Shown piece after piece: positions 1 through 8,020 of a DNA stretch of 34,136 bases. Under the pieces are notes generated by a model that was not told where the DNA came from, did not search any database, and saw only the letters and a program-made list of their open reading frames with translations. Source of the DNA: DASVBJ01 sp036375895 (GTDB lineage: Bacteria; Actinomycetota; Actinomycetes; JACCUZ01); the NCBI GenBank assembly GCA_036375895.1, contig DASVBJ010000065.1, positions 1 through 34,136 on the forward strand. Reading direction: 5' to 3'. Position numbers and translations under genes: made by a program. Within the stretch, counting starts at the first letter, position 1. Each line of letters opens with the position of its first letter.

Positions 1-593
1 GCGCACGCGGGCGTCCGATCGTCCTTGAGCCGGTCGTAGCAGAGGGTGCACTTGAAGGCGCGGCCGTCCTCCTCGCGCTTGTCGATGACGCCGAACGGGC
101 ACGCGGGCACGCAGTAGCCGCAGCCGTTGCAGATGTCCGGCTGTACGACGACGGTGCCGAACTCGGTGCGGAACAGCGCGCCGGTCGGGCAGACCTCCAG
201 GCACGCCGCGTGCGTGCAGTGCTTGCAGACGTCCGAGGACATCAGCCACCGGAACTCGGTGCGCCCCTCCTCGTCGGTGCCGGCGCCGGGGAGGTCGAAC
301 GACGGCATCGGGAGGTCGACCGGGCCGGAGCCGGCGGTCGGGCGCTCCTGCTCGATGAACGCGACGTGCCGCCACGTGCTCGCCCCGAGCGCCCCGGTGT
401 TGTCGTAGGACATGCCGGTCAGGCTCATGCCGTCGTCGGGGATGGCGTTCCACTCCTTGCACGCCACCTCGCACGCCTTGCAGCCGATGCAGACCGAGGT
501 GTCGGTGAAGAAGCCCATCCGCGGTGGGTGCGGCTCGTACCCTGCGTCGCCTGCCACGTCGTGGAGGGGACCGAAGAGCCGGTTGGTGGTCAC
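1..593 (-). CDS. fdhB: Formate dehydrogenase iron-sulfur (beta) subunit, partial at the window edge
   Basis: This is the electron-transfer subunit that carries electrons from the formate dehydrogenase catalytic subunit through several [4Fe-4S] clusters. The translation shows a first ferredoxin motif with Cys35, Cys38, Cys41 and Cys45 (CIGCKACEVAC), then KHCTHAACLEVCP, then NGCGYCVPACP, and an FKCTLC motif before the window ends. This is the cluster pattern of the FdnH/FdoH/HybA family. The start is GTG at 593, overlapping the TGA of the large subunit as GTGA, so the two are translationally coupled. About 197 codons are visible; the C-terminus lies off the left edge, so a membrane anchor helix cannot be judged. 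A cytochrome b subunit gene may follow outside the window (inference). Confidence 0.93.
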   Translation of the reverse strand, partial: MTTNRLFGPLHDVAGDAGYEPHPPRMGFFTDTSVCIGCKACEVACKEWNAIPDDGMSLTGMSYDNTGALGASTWRHVAFIEQERPTAGSGPVDLPMPSFDLPGAGTDEEGRTEFRWLMSSDVCKHCTHAACLEVCPTGALFRTEFGTVVVQPDICNGCGYCVPACPFGVIDKREEDGRAFKCTLCYDRLKDDRTPAC

Positions 594-3500
594 GTGCCCG
601 CCCCTTCCGCTCGGTCAGCCGGGCGTTCCGTCGCGCCGTCCCGGCGGTGCCGGTAGGAGGACACCAGGTCCAGCAGCGCGACACCGCGAGGCCGTCGCCC
701 CGGCAGGATGTCGCACGTGCCGGCCTTCGACTCCTGGATGTGGACGTTGGGGTCCAGGGCGACGGACAGCAGGTCGTTGGCCGAGTCGCCCCGGCTGAGG
801 CCGTTGCCGCCCCAGTGGTAGGGCACCCCGATCTGGTGCACGACCCGGTCGCCGATCCGCAGCGGGCGCACCCGCTCGGTGACGAGCACGCGCGCCTCGA
901 TCGCCGCACGCGCGGTCACCAGCGTCGCCCAGCCGCCGTTCTCGAGCCCGCGCTCCCGGGCGAGGGCGGGGGACACCTCGACGAACGGCTCGGGCTGCAG
1001 CTCGGAGAGGTAGGGCAGCGTGCGGGACATGCCGCCGGCGGTGTGGTGCTCGGTCAGCCGGTAGGTCGTGAAGACGTAGGGGTACGCGTCGCTGCCGCTG
1101 GGGTTGTAGGGGTTGACCGGGCTGGGCAGCTCCTCCGTGCCGGGGTTGCGCTGCTGGCCGTAGAGCAGGTTGCGCGCCGGGGACTCGGCCGGCTCGTAGT
1201 GGGTGGGCAGCGGTCCGTCGGCCAGCCCCGCCGGCGCGAAGAGCCAGGCCTTCCCGTCGCTCTGCATGACGAACGGGTCGTCGCCGGCGAGGGCGGCCTG
1301 TGCCTTCGCGCCCTCCGGCGGGACGTAGTGCGGGTCCTTGTCGGCCTCGAAGTCCGGTACGTCGTGTCCGGTCCACCGCCGTCGCTCGGCATCCCACCAT
1401 ACGTAGGACTTGCGCTCGCTCCACGGCTTCCCGTCGGGGTCGGCGGAGGCGCGGTTGTAGATGATGCGGCGGTTGGCCGGCCAGGCCCAGCCCCACTCCG
1501 GCGCGACCCACGACTGCTCCGTGTGTGGCTTGCGCCGGGCTGCCTGGTTGACCTCGTCGGCGTACACACCGCAGTAGATCCAGCAGCCGCACACCGTCGA
1601 GCCGTCGGACCTCAGCTCCGTGTAGCCGGACAGCGCCGTGCCGTCGGGACCCCAGCCGCTGATCTCCCGGAGCACCGCCGTGGCGCTGGGCTCCTCGAGA
1701 CGGCCCTCGGTGGGGTAGTCCCAGCGGAGGTCGAGCACCGGGCGGTCGCGCTCGTCGGTCGAGCCGACGAGCCTCTCCCGGATCCGCCGGCCGAGGTGGT
1801 AGTAGAACCACAGCTCGCTGCGGGCGTCGCCGGGCGGGTCGAGCGCCTTGTGGCGCCACTGGAGGAGCCGCTGGGTGTTGGTGAACGAGCCCTCCTTCTC
1901 CGTGTGGGCCGCGGCGGGCAGGAAGAACACCTCGGTGCCAATGTCCTCGGTGCGCATCTCGCCGGTCTCGATCTCCGGCCCGTTCTGCCAGAACGTCGCC
2001 GACTCGATCAGCTGCAGGTCGCGCACGACGAGCCAGTCGAGGTTGGCCAGGCCGAACCGCTGCATCCGTCCGTTCGCCGAGCCGACGGCAGGGTTCTCCC
2101 CGACCAGGAAGTAGCCCTTGACCTTGCCCTCGATCTGGTCGAGCACGGTGCGGTAGGTGCCGTGGTTCCCCGTCAGCCGGGGCAGGTAGTCGAAGCAGAA
2201 GTCGTTGTCGGCCGTCGCGGCGTCGCCCCAGTAGGCCTTGAGCAGGCTCACGACGTAGTCCCGCATGTTTCCCCAGAAGCCGATGCGGCCCTCGTCGAGC
2301 CCGACGAACGTGTCCAGGTCGCTGTGCTGGTGGGCGTGCGGCATCGGGATGTAGCCGGGCAGGATGTTGAACAGCGTCGGGATGTCGGTGGACCCCTGGA
2401 TGCTGGCGTGCCCGCGCAGCGCCAGGATGCCGCCGCCCGGGCGGCCGATGTTGCCGAGCAGCGCCTGCAGGATCGCGGCGGTGCGGATGTACTGCACCCC
2501 CACGGTGTGCTGGGTCCAGCCGACCGAGTACACGAACGCCGTCGTGCGGTCACGACCCGAGTTCTCGGTGATCGCCTCGGCCACCGACAGGAACAGGTCC
2601 TCGGGCACGCCACAGATCTCCGCCACCGTCCGCGGGGTGTACCGCGCGAAGTGGCGCCTGAGCACCTGGTAGACGCATCGCGGGTGCTGCAGCGTCGGGT
2701 CCCGCCGGGGGCGTGCCTGGCCGGCAGCCGTCGCGCCACCGCTGCCGGCCGCCTCGGCGCGCAGCGCCTCGTGCCCGGCCTCGTGCTGCTCCGCGACCTG
2801 CTCCGGCGGGGTGGGTGCCCCCGGCTGGGCGGGCTCGCGCTGCCCGGCGGCGGCCTCCTCGACCGCGCCCTCGTACTGCCAGCTGGTCGGGTCGTACGCA
2901 CGCTTGTCCGCGTCCCAGCCCGAGAAGACCCCGTCGAGGTCCTCGGTGTCCTGGAAGTCCTCCCGCAGGATCGCCGCGGCGTTGGTGTAGGCGAGGACGT
3001 AGTCCCGGAAGTCCTTGCCGTGCTCGAGCACGTAGCTGACCAGGCCACCCAGGAACGCGATGTCGCTGCCCGCGCGCAGCGGGACGTGCAGGTCGGCGAG
3101 CGCGCTCGTCCGGGTGAACCGTGGGTCCACGTGGACGACCTTCGCCCCGCGCCGCTTGGCCTCCATCACCCACTGGAACCCGACCGGATGGCACTCGGCC
3201 ATGTTCGAGCCCTGGATGACGATGCAGTCAGCGTTCTGCAGGTCCTGCTGGAAGGTCGTGGCGCCGCCTCGACCGAACGTCGTCCCCAGACCGGGGACGG
3301 TCGAGGAGTGTCAAATGCGGGCCTGGTTCTCCACCTGGATCGCGCCCAGCGCCGTGTACAGCTTCTTGATGAGGTAGTTCTCCTCGTTGTCCAGCGTCGC
3401 GCCGCCGAGGTGCGCGATCCCCATGGTGCGCCGCAGGACGCGCCCTTGCTCGTCGGTGTCCTGCCAGGTCTCGCGCCGGGTGGCGAGGACCCGATCGGCG

Positions 3501-3880
3501 ATCATGTCCATCGCGGTCTCGAGGTCGAGGTCCTCCCACTCCGTGCCGTGAGGGCGTCGGTAGCGGACCTTCGTGACCCGGCTGGGCGAGGTCACCAGCT
3601 GCTTGCTGGCCGACCCCTTGGGGCAGAGCCTGCCCCGGGAGATCGGTGAGTCGGGGTCACCCTCGATCTGGACGACCCGGTCGCCCTCGACGTACACCCG
3701 CTGGCCGCAGCCCACGGCGCAGTAGGGGCACACCGACTGCACGACGCGGTCAGCGGTCTCGGTGCGCGCGGTCAGCTTGTCGCTCGTCGCCGACTTCGCC
3801 GCGGCGCCGCGGCCGAGGGGGTCGGTGCCGGTCAGCTGACGGTAGACGGGCCAGCCCTCGATCCACTGCTTCACGCCCAC
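590..3880 (-). CDS. fdhA: Formate dehydrogenase major subunit, selenocysteine-containing (UGA at 3311-3313 read as Sec)
   Basis: Molybdenum or tungsten bis-MGD enzyme oxidising formate to CO2. The GTG start at 3880 has AGGAGG five bases upstream (3891-3886) and gives a 1096-residue protein beginning MGVKQW. Cys51, Cys54, Cys58 and Cys86 form the N-terminal [4Fe-4S] site. Codon 190 is UGA in the context NQARI-U-HSSTVPGLG, aligned with the Sec site of E. coli FdnG (ARV-U-HGPTV); reading continues in frame through GRGGATTFQQ and NMAECHPVGFQ to the molybdopterin domains and a C-terminal dinucleotide-binding domain. A SECIS hairpin follows the UGA. An Ala/Gly/Pro/Gln-rich insert lies near residues 333-392. 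There is no twin-arginine signal at the N-terminus, so the enzyme is probably cytoplasmic. Annotation pipelines would likely split this gene or call it a pseudogene. Confidence 0.95.
3267..3313 (-). promoter_or_regulatory. Bacterial SECIS element with its UGA selenocysteine codon
   Basis: The UGA is at 3313-3311. Eighteen bases later comes an apical loop GGTCT (3292-3288) closed by a 6-bp stem GTCCCC/GGGGAC, which becomes 7 bp with an alternative C-G closing pair. A lower 8-bp stem CCTCGACC (3306-3299) pairs perfectly with GGTCGAGG (3274-3267), leaving an asymmetric internal bulge. The GGUCU loop and the 18-base spacing from UGA match the E. coli fdhF SECIS that SelB binds. The hairpin lies in coding sequence, as is usual for bacterial SECIS elements. 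Confidence 0.93.
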
Positions 3881-3900
3881 GCCGACCTCCTGCCGCGCCA

Positions 3901-3937
3901 CCCGCGATTCAAACGTGCCGGACGTACCCCTTGTCAA
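3901..3937 (-). promoter_or_regulatory. Candidate promoter of the formate dehydrogenase operon
   Basis: A perfect TTGACA hexamer on the minus strand (3937-3932) is followed 17 to 19 bases later by the T-rich stretch GTTTGAAT (about 3914-3907), an imperfect -10. The predicted transcript would start roughly 20 to 25 bases before the GTG at 3880 and include its AGGAGG ribosome binding site. The -35 is convincing; the -10 is weak, so an activator may be needed (inference). Confidence 0.45.
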
Positions 3938-4002
3938 CGGGGCGGCCGGAGTCCGCGTGGGTCGGCGGGGGTCGCCCGGCCGGTGTCAGCGGGCGCTCGG
4001 GC

Positions 4003-5700
4003 TCAGGCGGGCTCGGCGGGCTCGGCGGGGAGGTGGCGGCGGGACTGCACGACGCGGAACCGGCTCGCGACGTACGCCGCGTCCGTGAGCGCCGCGTTCG
4101 CCGCCGGGTTGGCCCCGGTCGCGTGGAAGTCGGAGAACGCGGCCGACTGGTTGACGTAGACGGTCTCGGTGAGGTTGCACGAGAGGGCGACCCCCGCGTC
4201 GAGCGCCGCCTCCTCCGCGGCGTCGAGCACCTTCTCGTCGGTCGAGTAGACCGCGCCGGTGATGGCGCCGTGCTCGCGCACCGACTCGCGGAACAGCTCG
4301 ATCGACTGGTCGGTGCCGTGGGTGGTCACCACGAACGCCACCGGGCCGAAGCACTCCTGCAGGTAGACGTCGCGGTCTGCCACGTCCAGCCGCACGATCG
4401 TCGGCGTGCGCACGACCGCGTCCGGGAAGTCGGGGTGGGCGACCTGCCGCGAGGGCAGCACCACCTCGCCGTACGTCGGGGCCTGCTCGATCCGCTGCAG
4501 CACCCCGGGGTTGACGACCGCCCCGAGCAGTGCAGTGGCCCGGGCGTCGTCACCGAGCAGTCCGTCGACCGCTGCGGCCAGGTCGCGCCCGAAGTCCTCC
4601 ACCGACCTGTGCTCGCCGTCGGCGGTGATGCCGTCGCGCGGCACGAGCAGGTTCTGCGGGGTCGTGCACATCTGGCCGCTGTAGAGCGAGAGGGAGAAGG
4701 CGAGGTTCGCGAGCATCCCCCGGTAGTCGTCGGTCGAGTCGACGACGACCGTGTTGACCCCGGCCTTCTCGGTGAACACGGCGGCCTGGTGGGCGTTCTG
4801 CTCGAGCCAGGTGCCGAAGCCGGTGGAGCCGGTGTAGTCGATGACCTTCACCTCGGGGCGCAGCGCGAGCACCTTCGCGAGGCCCTCGCCCTCCGCCTCC
4901 GCGGCGAGCGTCACGAGGTCGGGGGAGAAGCCGGCCTCGTCCAGCACCTCACGGGCGATCGCCACGGTGATCGCGAGCGGCAGCACCGCGTGCGGGTGCG
5001 GCTTGACGACGACGGCGTTGCCGGTGACCAGGCTGGCGAACAGCCCCGGGTAGGAGTTCCACGTCGGGAACGTGTTGCACCCGATGACGAGCGCCACGCC
5101 CCGCGGGACCACCGTGAACCGCTTGGCCATCCGCTGCGGTGGCCGCTTGCCCTGCGGCTTCTCCCAGACCGCCTCGGCGACGTGGCGGGTCATCTCCGCG
5201 TAGGCGTAGGCCACCGCCTCGAGCGCCCGGTCCTGTGCGTGCGGGCCGCCGGCCTGGAACGCCATCGCGTAGCCCTGGCCGGAGGTGTGCATCACGGCGT
5301 GGGCGAGCTCGTGGCTGCGGGCGTTGATGCGGGCCAGGATCTCCAGGCACACGCCGGCACGGGCGTCCGGACCGGCGTCCCGCCAGGCGGGGATGCCGGC
5401 CTGCGCGGCGGCCAGCAGGGTGTCGATGTCGGCGTGCGGGTAGGTGACGCCGAGGTCGATGCCGTACGGCGACCGCTCGCCTGCCACCTCGCCGTCCGTG
5501 CCCGGCTGCTGCAGGGGGAAGGGCCGGCCGAGGTAGCCGTCGAACGCCACCTTGCCGTCGGCCGCCGACTGGGTGCCCTCCTCGCCGTACGCCTTGAGGT
5601 TCTCCGGGTAGGCCGACCAGTAGGTGCGCTCCCTGGTCGCGGCGAGGGCACGCTCGAGGGTGTCGCGGTGGCGGGCGTGGAGGTCGTGCGCGGTCGTCAT
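4003..5700 (-). CDS. paaN: PaaN-type aldehyde dehydrogenase (phenylacetic acid degradation protein family)
   Basis: NAD(P)-dependent aldehyde dehydrogenase of 565 residues. The catalytic Cys lies in SGQMCTTPQN, the general-base Glu in FTEKAG, and the cofactor-binding part reads NTFPTWNSYPG, NAVVVKPHP and DYTGSTGFG. The long N-terminus (TYWSAYPENLKAYGEE) and overall length match the PaaN branch, linked to oxidation of ring-cleavage aldehydes in phenylacetate catabolism. No other paa genes are visible, so the substrate here is uncertain. I start at ATG 5700; a TTG at 5709 would add three residues. A TAGGTT box lies seven bases before the ATG, which fits a leaderless message. It is transcribed toward the formate dehydrogenase operon but probably as a separate unit. 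Confidence 0.85.
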   Translation of the reverse strand: MTTAHDLHARHRDTLERALAATRERTYWSAYPENLKAYGEEGTQSAADGKVAFDGYLGRPFPLQQPGTDGEVAGERSPYGIDLGVTYPHADIDTLLAAAQAGIPAWRDAGPDARAGVCLEILARINARSHELAHAVMHTSGQGYAMAFQAGGPHAQDRALEAVAYAYAEMTRHVAEAVWEKPQGKRPPQRMAKRFTVVPRGVALVIGCNTFPTWNSYPGLFASLVTGNAVVVKPHPHAVLPLAITVAIAREVLDEAGFSPDLVTLAAEAEGEGLAKVLALRPEVKVIDYTGSTGFGTWLEQNAHQAAVFTEKAGVNTVVVDSTDDYRGMLANLAFSLSLYSGQMCTTPQNLLVPRDGITADGEHRSVEDFGRDLAAAVDGLLGDDARATALLGAVVNPGVLQRIEQAPTYGEVVLPSRQVAHPDFPDAVVRTPTIVRLDVADRDVYLQECFGPVAFVVTTHGTDQSIELFRESVREHGAITGAVYSTDEKVLDAAEEAALDAGVALSCNLTETVYVNQSAAFSDFHATGANPAANAALTDAAYVASRFRVVQSRRHLPAEPAEPA

Positions 5701-5707
5701 GGCGGTC

Positions 5708-5713
5708 AACCTA
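5708..5713 (-). promoter_or_regulatory. -10 box for leaderless paaN mRNA
   Basis: On the minus strand TAGGTT ends seven bases before the ATG at 5700, the spacing expected when transcription starts at the A of the start codon. No Shine-Dalgarno sequence is positioned for that ATG. The same arrangement recurs before several other genes in the window. Confidence 0.5.
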
Positions 5714-5790
5714 ACGCGCCGCGGCGGGGACCGTCGCGACCGCCGGGGTCGGGGCTTCCCCGCGGGGCCGCACCGGAGTACTCATGCAGG

Positions 5791-6483
5791 ATGCCCGTCG
5801 AGCCCTTCCTGGCGTCCCGTCACGGCTTCGCCTTCCGCAACAGCTGGCCCTCGCAGCCCGCGGTCGTCGTCCCCACCCCGCTCGGTCCGGTGGAGATAGG
5901 CAACGCCCGCGGCGGGCTGTGTGGCGGCATGGTCTTCGCCGCGCTCGACTACTGGCACGCCGGCACGCAGCCGCCGGACGACCAGCCGGCGGCCGGCAGT
6001 GCCCTCTACCGGTACATCGTGCGCAGGCTCGTCGAGTCGTGGCACGTGCCGGCCGGCGTCCTGCAGTACTACCGCTGGATGACGCTGCCCGACGGCGACC
6101 GGTCGTTCGAGGTGCTCGGCCGGCGGATCGTCAGCGAGCGGGGCCTGTCGTGGCTGACCCTGCGCCGCCAGTGGCCGGAGATCCGGGTCGACCTGGACCA
6201 CGGGGTGCCGGTCGCGCTCGGCGTCGTCACGACCGCCTCCTCCAACCCCAAGGACCTCGGCCTCAACCACCAGGTGCTGGCCTACGGCTACGAGGAGAGC
6301 GTCCAGCAGGTCGTGCTCCACGTGTACGACCCCAACCGGGGCCGGCGCGACGACACGACCATCAGCTTCGGCACCGCCTCCCCGACGCGCCCCCGGGCGT
6401 TCACGCACACCCTGGGTCTGAGCCACCCGGTGCGCGGCTTCTTCCGGACCGTCTACGTCCCGGAGAGCCCGCCGTCGCCGTAG
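5791..6483 (+). CDS. Uncharacterised protein with papain-like (C39-like) cysteine peptidase features
   Basis: I do not recognise a named family member. The 230-residue protein begins MPVEPFLASRHGF. It has a Cys in GGLCGGMVFAALDYW, a His in GLNHQVLAYGYE, and Asp/Asn in VYDPN, in the order Cys-His-Asp/Asn typical of papain-like and C39-like folds. The later His sits in a strand-rich part, as in those folds. There is no signal peptide or membrane helix, so it is probably cytoplasmic. The start at 5791 is chosen because the upstream ATG at 5784 is in another frame. It lies divergent from paaN, separated by 90 bases, and 19 bases before the methyltransferase gene. Peptidase activity is inference; it could be a transglutaminase-like or inactive relative. 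Confidence 0.7.
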   Translation: MPVEPFLASRHGFAFRNSWPSQPAVVVPTPLGPVEIGNARGGLCGGMVFAALDYWHAGTQPPDDQPAAGSALYRYIVRRLVESWHVPAGVLQYYRWMTLPDGDRSFEVLGRRIVSERGLSWLTLRRQWPEIRVDLDHGVPVALGVVTTASSNPKDLGLNHQVLAYGYEESVQQVVLHVYDPNRGRRDDTTISFGTASPTRPRAFTHTLGLSHPVRGFFRTVYVPESPPSP

Positions 6484-6489
6484 GGCTGC

Positions 6490-6495
6490 TAGGCA
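6490..6495 (+). promoter_or_regulatory. Possible -10 box before the homocysteine methyltransferase gene
   Basis: TAGGCA lies seven bases before the GTG at 6503, and no Shine-Dalgarno sequence is present. This fits the leaderless pattern seen elsewhere, although the last base of the hexamer is A rather than the usual T. Confidence 0.35.
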
Positions 6496-6502
6496 TGACG
6501 GC

Positions 6503-7444
6503 GTGGACGCACCGCCTCCCGACACCGCCGTCACCGTGCTCGACGGGGGCCTCGCCACCGAGCTCGAGCGGCGCGGGCACGACCTCTCCGACGACCTGTG
6601 GTCGGCACGGCTCCTGCTGGAGGCCCCGGAGGAGGTGGTCGCCGCGCATCTCGCCTTCTTCGCGGCGGGGGCGCAGGTGGCCACGACCGCGACCTACCAG
6701 GCCTCGTTCGAGGGCCTGGCCCGCCGGGGGCTCGACGGCGACGAGGCGGCCGCGGTGATGCGGCGCGGCGTCGCGCTCGCCGTCGCTGCGCGGGAGCGTC
6801 ACGCGGCGGAGACCGGCCGGGCGGACCCGCTGCTCGTGGCGGCCTCCGTCGGGCCGTACGGCGCGGTGCTGGCCGACGGCTCGGAGTACTCCGGCGACTA
6901 CGGGCTCACCGACCGGGCGCTGCGGGACTTCCACCGGCGCCGGATGGGGGTGCTCGCGACGGCCGGGGCGGACCTGCTGGCGATCGAGACCGTCCCGTCG
7001 CTGCAGGAGGGGCAGGCCCTGGTCTCGGTGCTCGACGACCTGCCCGACGGCACGACGGCCTGGCTCAGCTTCACCTGCGCCGACGAGCGGCGGACCCGGC
7101 GCGGCGACCCGGTCGAGCAGGCGTTCGCGCTGGCGCGGGAGTCGTCGCGGGTCGTCGCGGTCGGCGTCAACTGCACCGCCCCGCAGCACGCGGCGGCCCT
7201 GGTGGCCGCGGCCGCCGAGGCCGGCGGCAAGCCGGTCGTCGTCTACCCCAACAGCGGCGAGACGTGGGACGGCCGCACGCGGAGCTGGCGTGGCAGCGCA
7301 GCCGAGGGGCTCGACGCGGCCGCCGTGGCCCGCTGGGTCGAGGCCGGCGCCCGCTGGGTCGGCGGGTGCTGCCGGGTCGGCCCCGCGCAGATCGCCGCCA
7401 TCGCCGCGGCGGCGTCCGGCCTGCGGCCGGGCCGGCTGAGCTAG
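6503..7444 (+). CDS. mmuM: Homocysteine S-methyltransferase
   Basis: Transfers a methyl group, typically from S-methylmethionine, to homocysteine to give methionine; cytoplasmic (beta/alpha)8 barrel with zinc. The 313-residue protein shows the family start VLDGGLATELERRG, the substrate loop ATTATYQASFEGL, the first zinc Cys in GVNCTAP, and the paired zinc cysteines in GGCCRVGP near the C-terminus. Length matches E. coli MmuM (about 310). The start is GTG 6503, directly giving MDAPPPDTAVTVLDGG. It ends 111 bases before the first ATPase gene, and I see no functional link to that operon. Confidence 0.9.
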   Translation: MDAPPPDTAVTVLDGGLATELERRGHDLSDDLWSARLLLEAPEEVVAAHLAFFAAGAQVATTATYQASFEGLARRGLDGDEAAAVMRRGVALAVAARERHAAETGRADPLLVAASVGPYGAVLADGSEYSGDYGLTDRALRDFHRRRMGVLATAGADLLAIETVPSLQEGQALVSVLDDLPDGTTAWLSFTCADERRTRRGDPVEQAFALARESSRVVAVGVNCTAPQHAAALVAAAAEAGGKPVVVYPNSGETWDGRTRSWRGSAAEGLDAAAVARWVEAGARWVGGCCRVGPAQIAAIAAAASGLRPGRLS

Positions 7445-7462
7445 CCGGACCGACTCCGGCGG

Positions 7463-7482
7463 ATCGGGACGAAGGTCCCTGT
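7463..7482 (+). promoter_or_regulatory. DosR/DevR-like palindrome upstream of the A/V-ATPase operon
   Basis: The sequence contains GGGAC (7466-7470), GAAG, GTCCC (7475-7479): a perfect inverted repeat with a 4-base A-containing spacer, flanked by ATC and TGT. The mycobacterial DosR consensus is TTSGGGACTWWAGTCCCSAA; both conserved half-site cores are present here, while the outer bases match poorly. The site is 77 bases before the ATG of the first ATPase gene, a sensible distance for an activator. Binding by a DosR-family regulator is inference. Confidence 0.4.
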
Positions 7483-7555
7483 GCCGCTGCCTCTTGCGCC
7501 CTGTCGGACGGTGGGCCGCCTGACCACTGTGGGGGATGACGACGGCGAGGTGGCC

Positions 7556-8020
7556 ATGCCGAGGGGTCGCGAGTTCCTCGAGCGGTTCCGCCCGGTTGGT
7601 ACGCCGGGTGCGGCCGCCGCGGGCGAAGGCGTGCCCGCCGACCGCCGGGCCGAGCTGGCCGCCGAGCTGGAGCCCGTGCTCGCCCTGCTCGCCGACACGC
7701 AGCGGGAGGCCGCGCGGCTGCGGGACGAGGCCGATGCCTACGCACGGCGGCAGGCGTCCGAGGCCGCCTCCGCCGCCACGATCCGGCTGGCCCGCGCGCG
7801 GCGCACCGCGGAGGAGGAACGGGTGGCGGCGGCCGCGGCCCTGGCGCGGGCCGCCGACGCCGAGGCGGTCCGCACCCGGGCGGCCGCCGAGCAGCAGGCG
7901 CGGTCGGTGCTCTCCGCGGCGGCCCGGCGGCTGCCGGAGCTGCTGGCCCGGGTCGGCGAGCGGCTGGACGCCGAGCTCGACGGGCTCGGCCCGCCCACGG
8001 GCGGGGAGGGGACGCAGTGA
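7556..8020 (+). CDS. A/V-type ATPase peripheral stalk subunit (G/H-like coiled coil)
   Basis: First gene of the A/V-ATPase operon. The 154-residue product begins MPRGREFLERFRP and from about residue 30 to 140 is an Ala/Glu/Arg-rich heptad-type helix (LADTQREAARLRDEADAYARR onwards), as expected for the peripheral stalk subunit that pairs with subunit E and holds the A3B3 head to the membrane part. The assignment rests on composition and position, because this subunit is poorly conserved. ATG 7556 is chosen because GCGAGG lies about five bases upstream; an earlier ATG at 7481 would add an atypical tail without a binding site. Its TGA overlaps the next start (GTGA). Confidence 0.72.
   Translation: MPRGREFLERFRPVGTPGAAAAGEGVPADRRAELAAELEPVLALLADTQREAARLRDEADAYARRQASEAASAATIRLARARRTAEEERVAAAAALARAADAEAVRTRAAAEQQARSVLSAAARRLPELLARVGERLDAELDGLGPPTGGEGTQ

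Noticed and set aside
524..3649. 1041-residue plus-strand ORF opposite the formate dehydrogenase gene
   Set aside because: It is a shadow of high third-position GC; composition is Arg/Pro/Gly/Val-rich with no domain, while the minus strand encodes a clear enzyme.
3200..3940. Formate dehydrogenase as a frameshifted or nonsense-mutated pseudogene
   Set aside because: The stop is UGA at the exact Sec position, both parts share one frame, and a SECIS hairpin follows.
3958..4002. Terminator after paaN
   Set aside because: Only a 6-bp CGCCCG/CGGGCG pairing over an 11-base loop; too weak to call.
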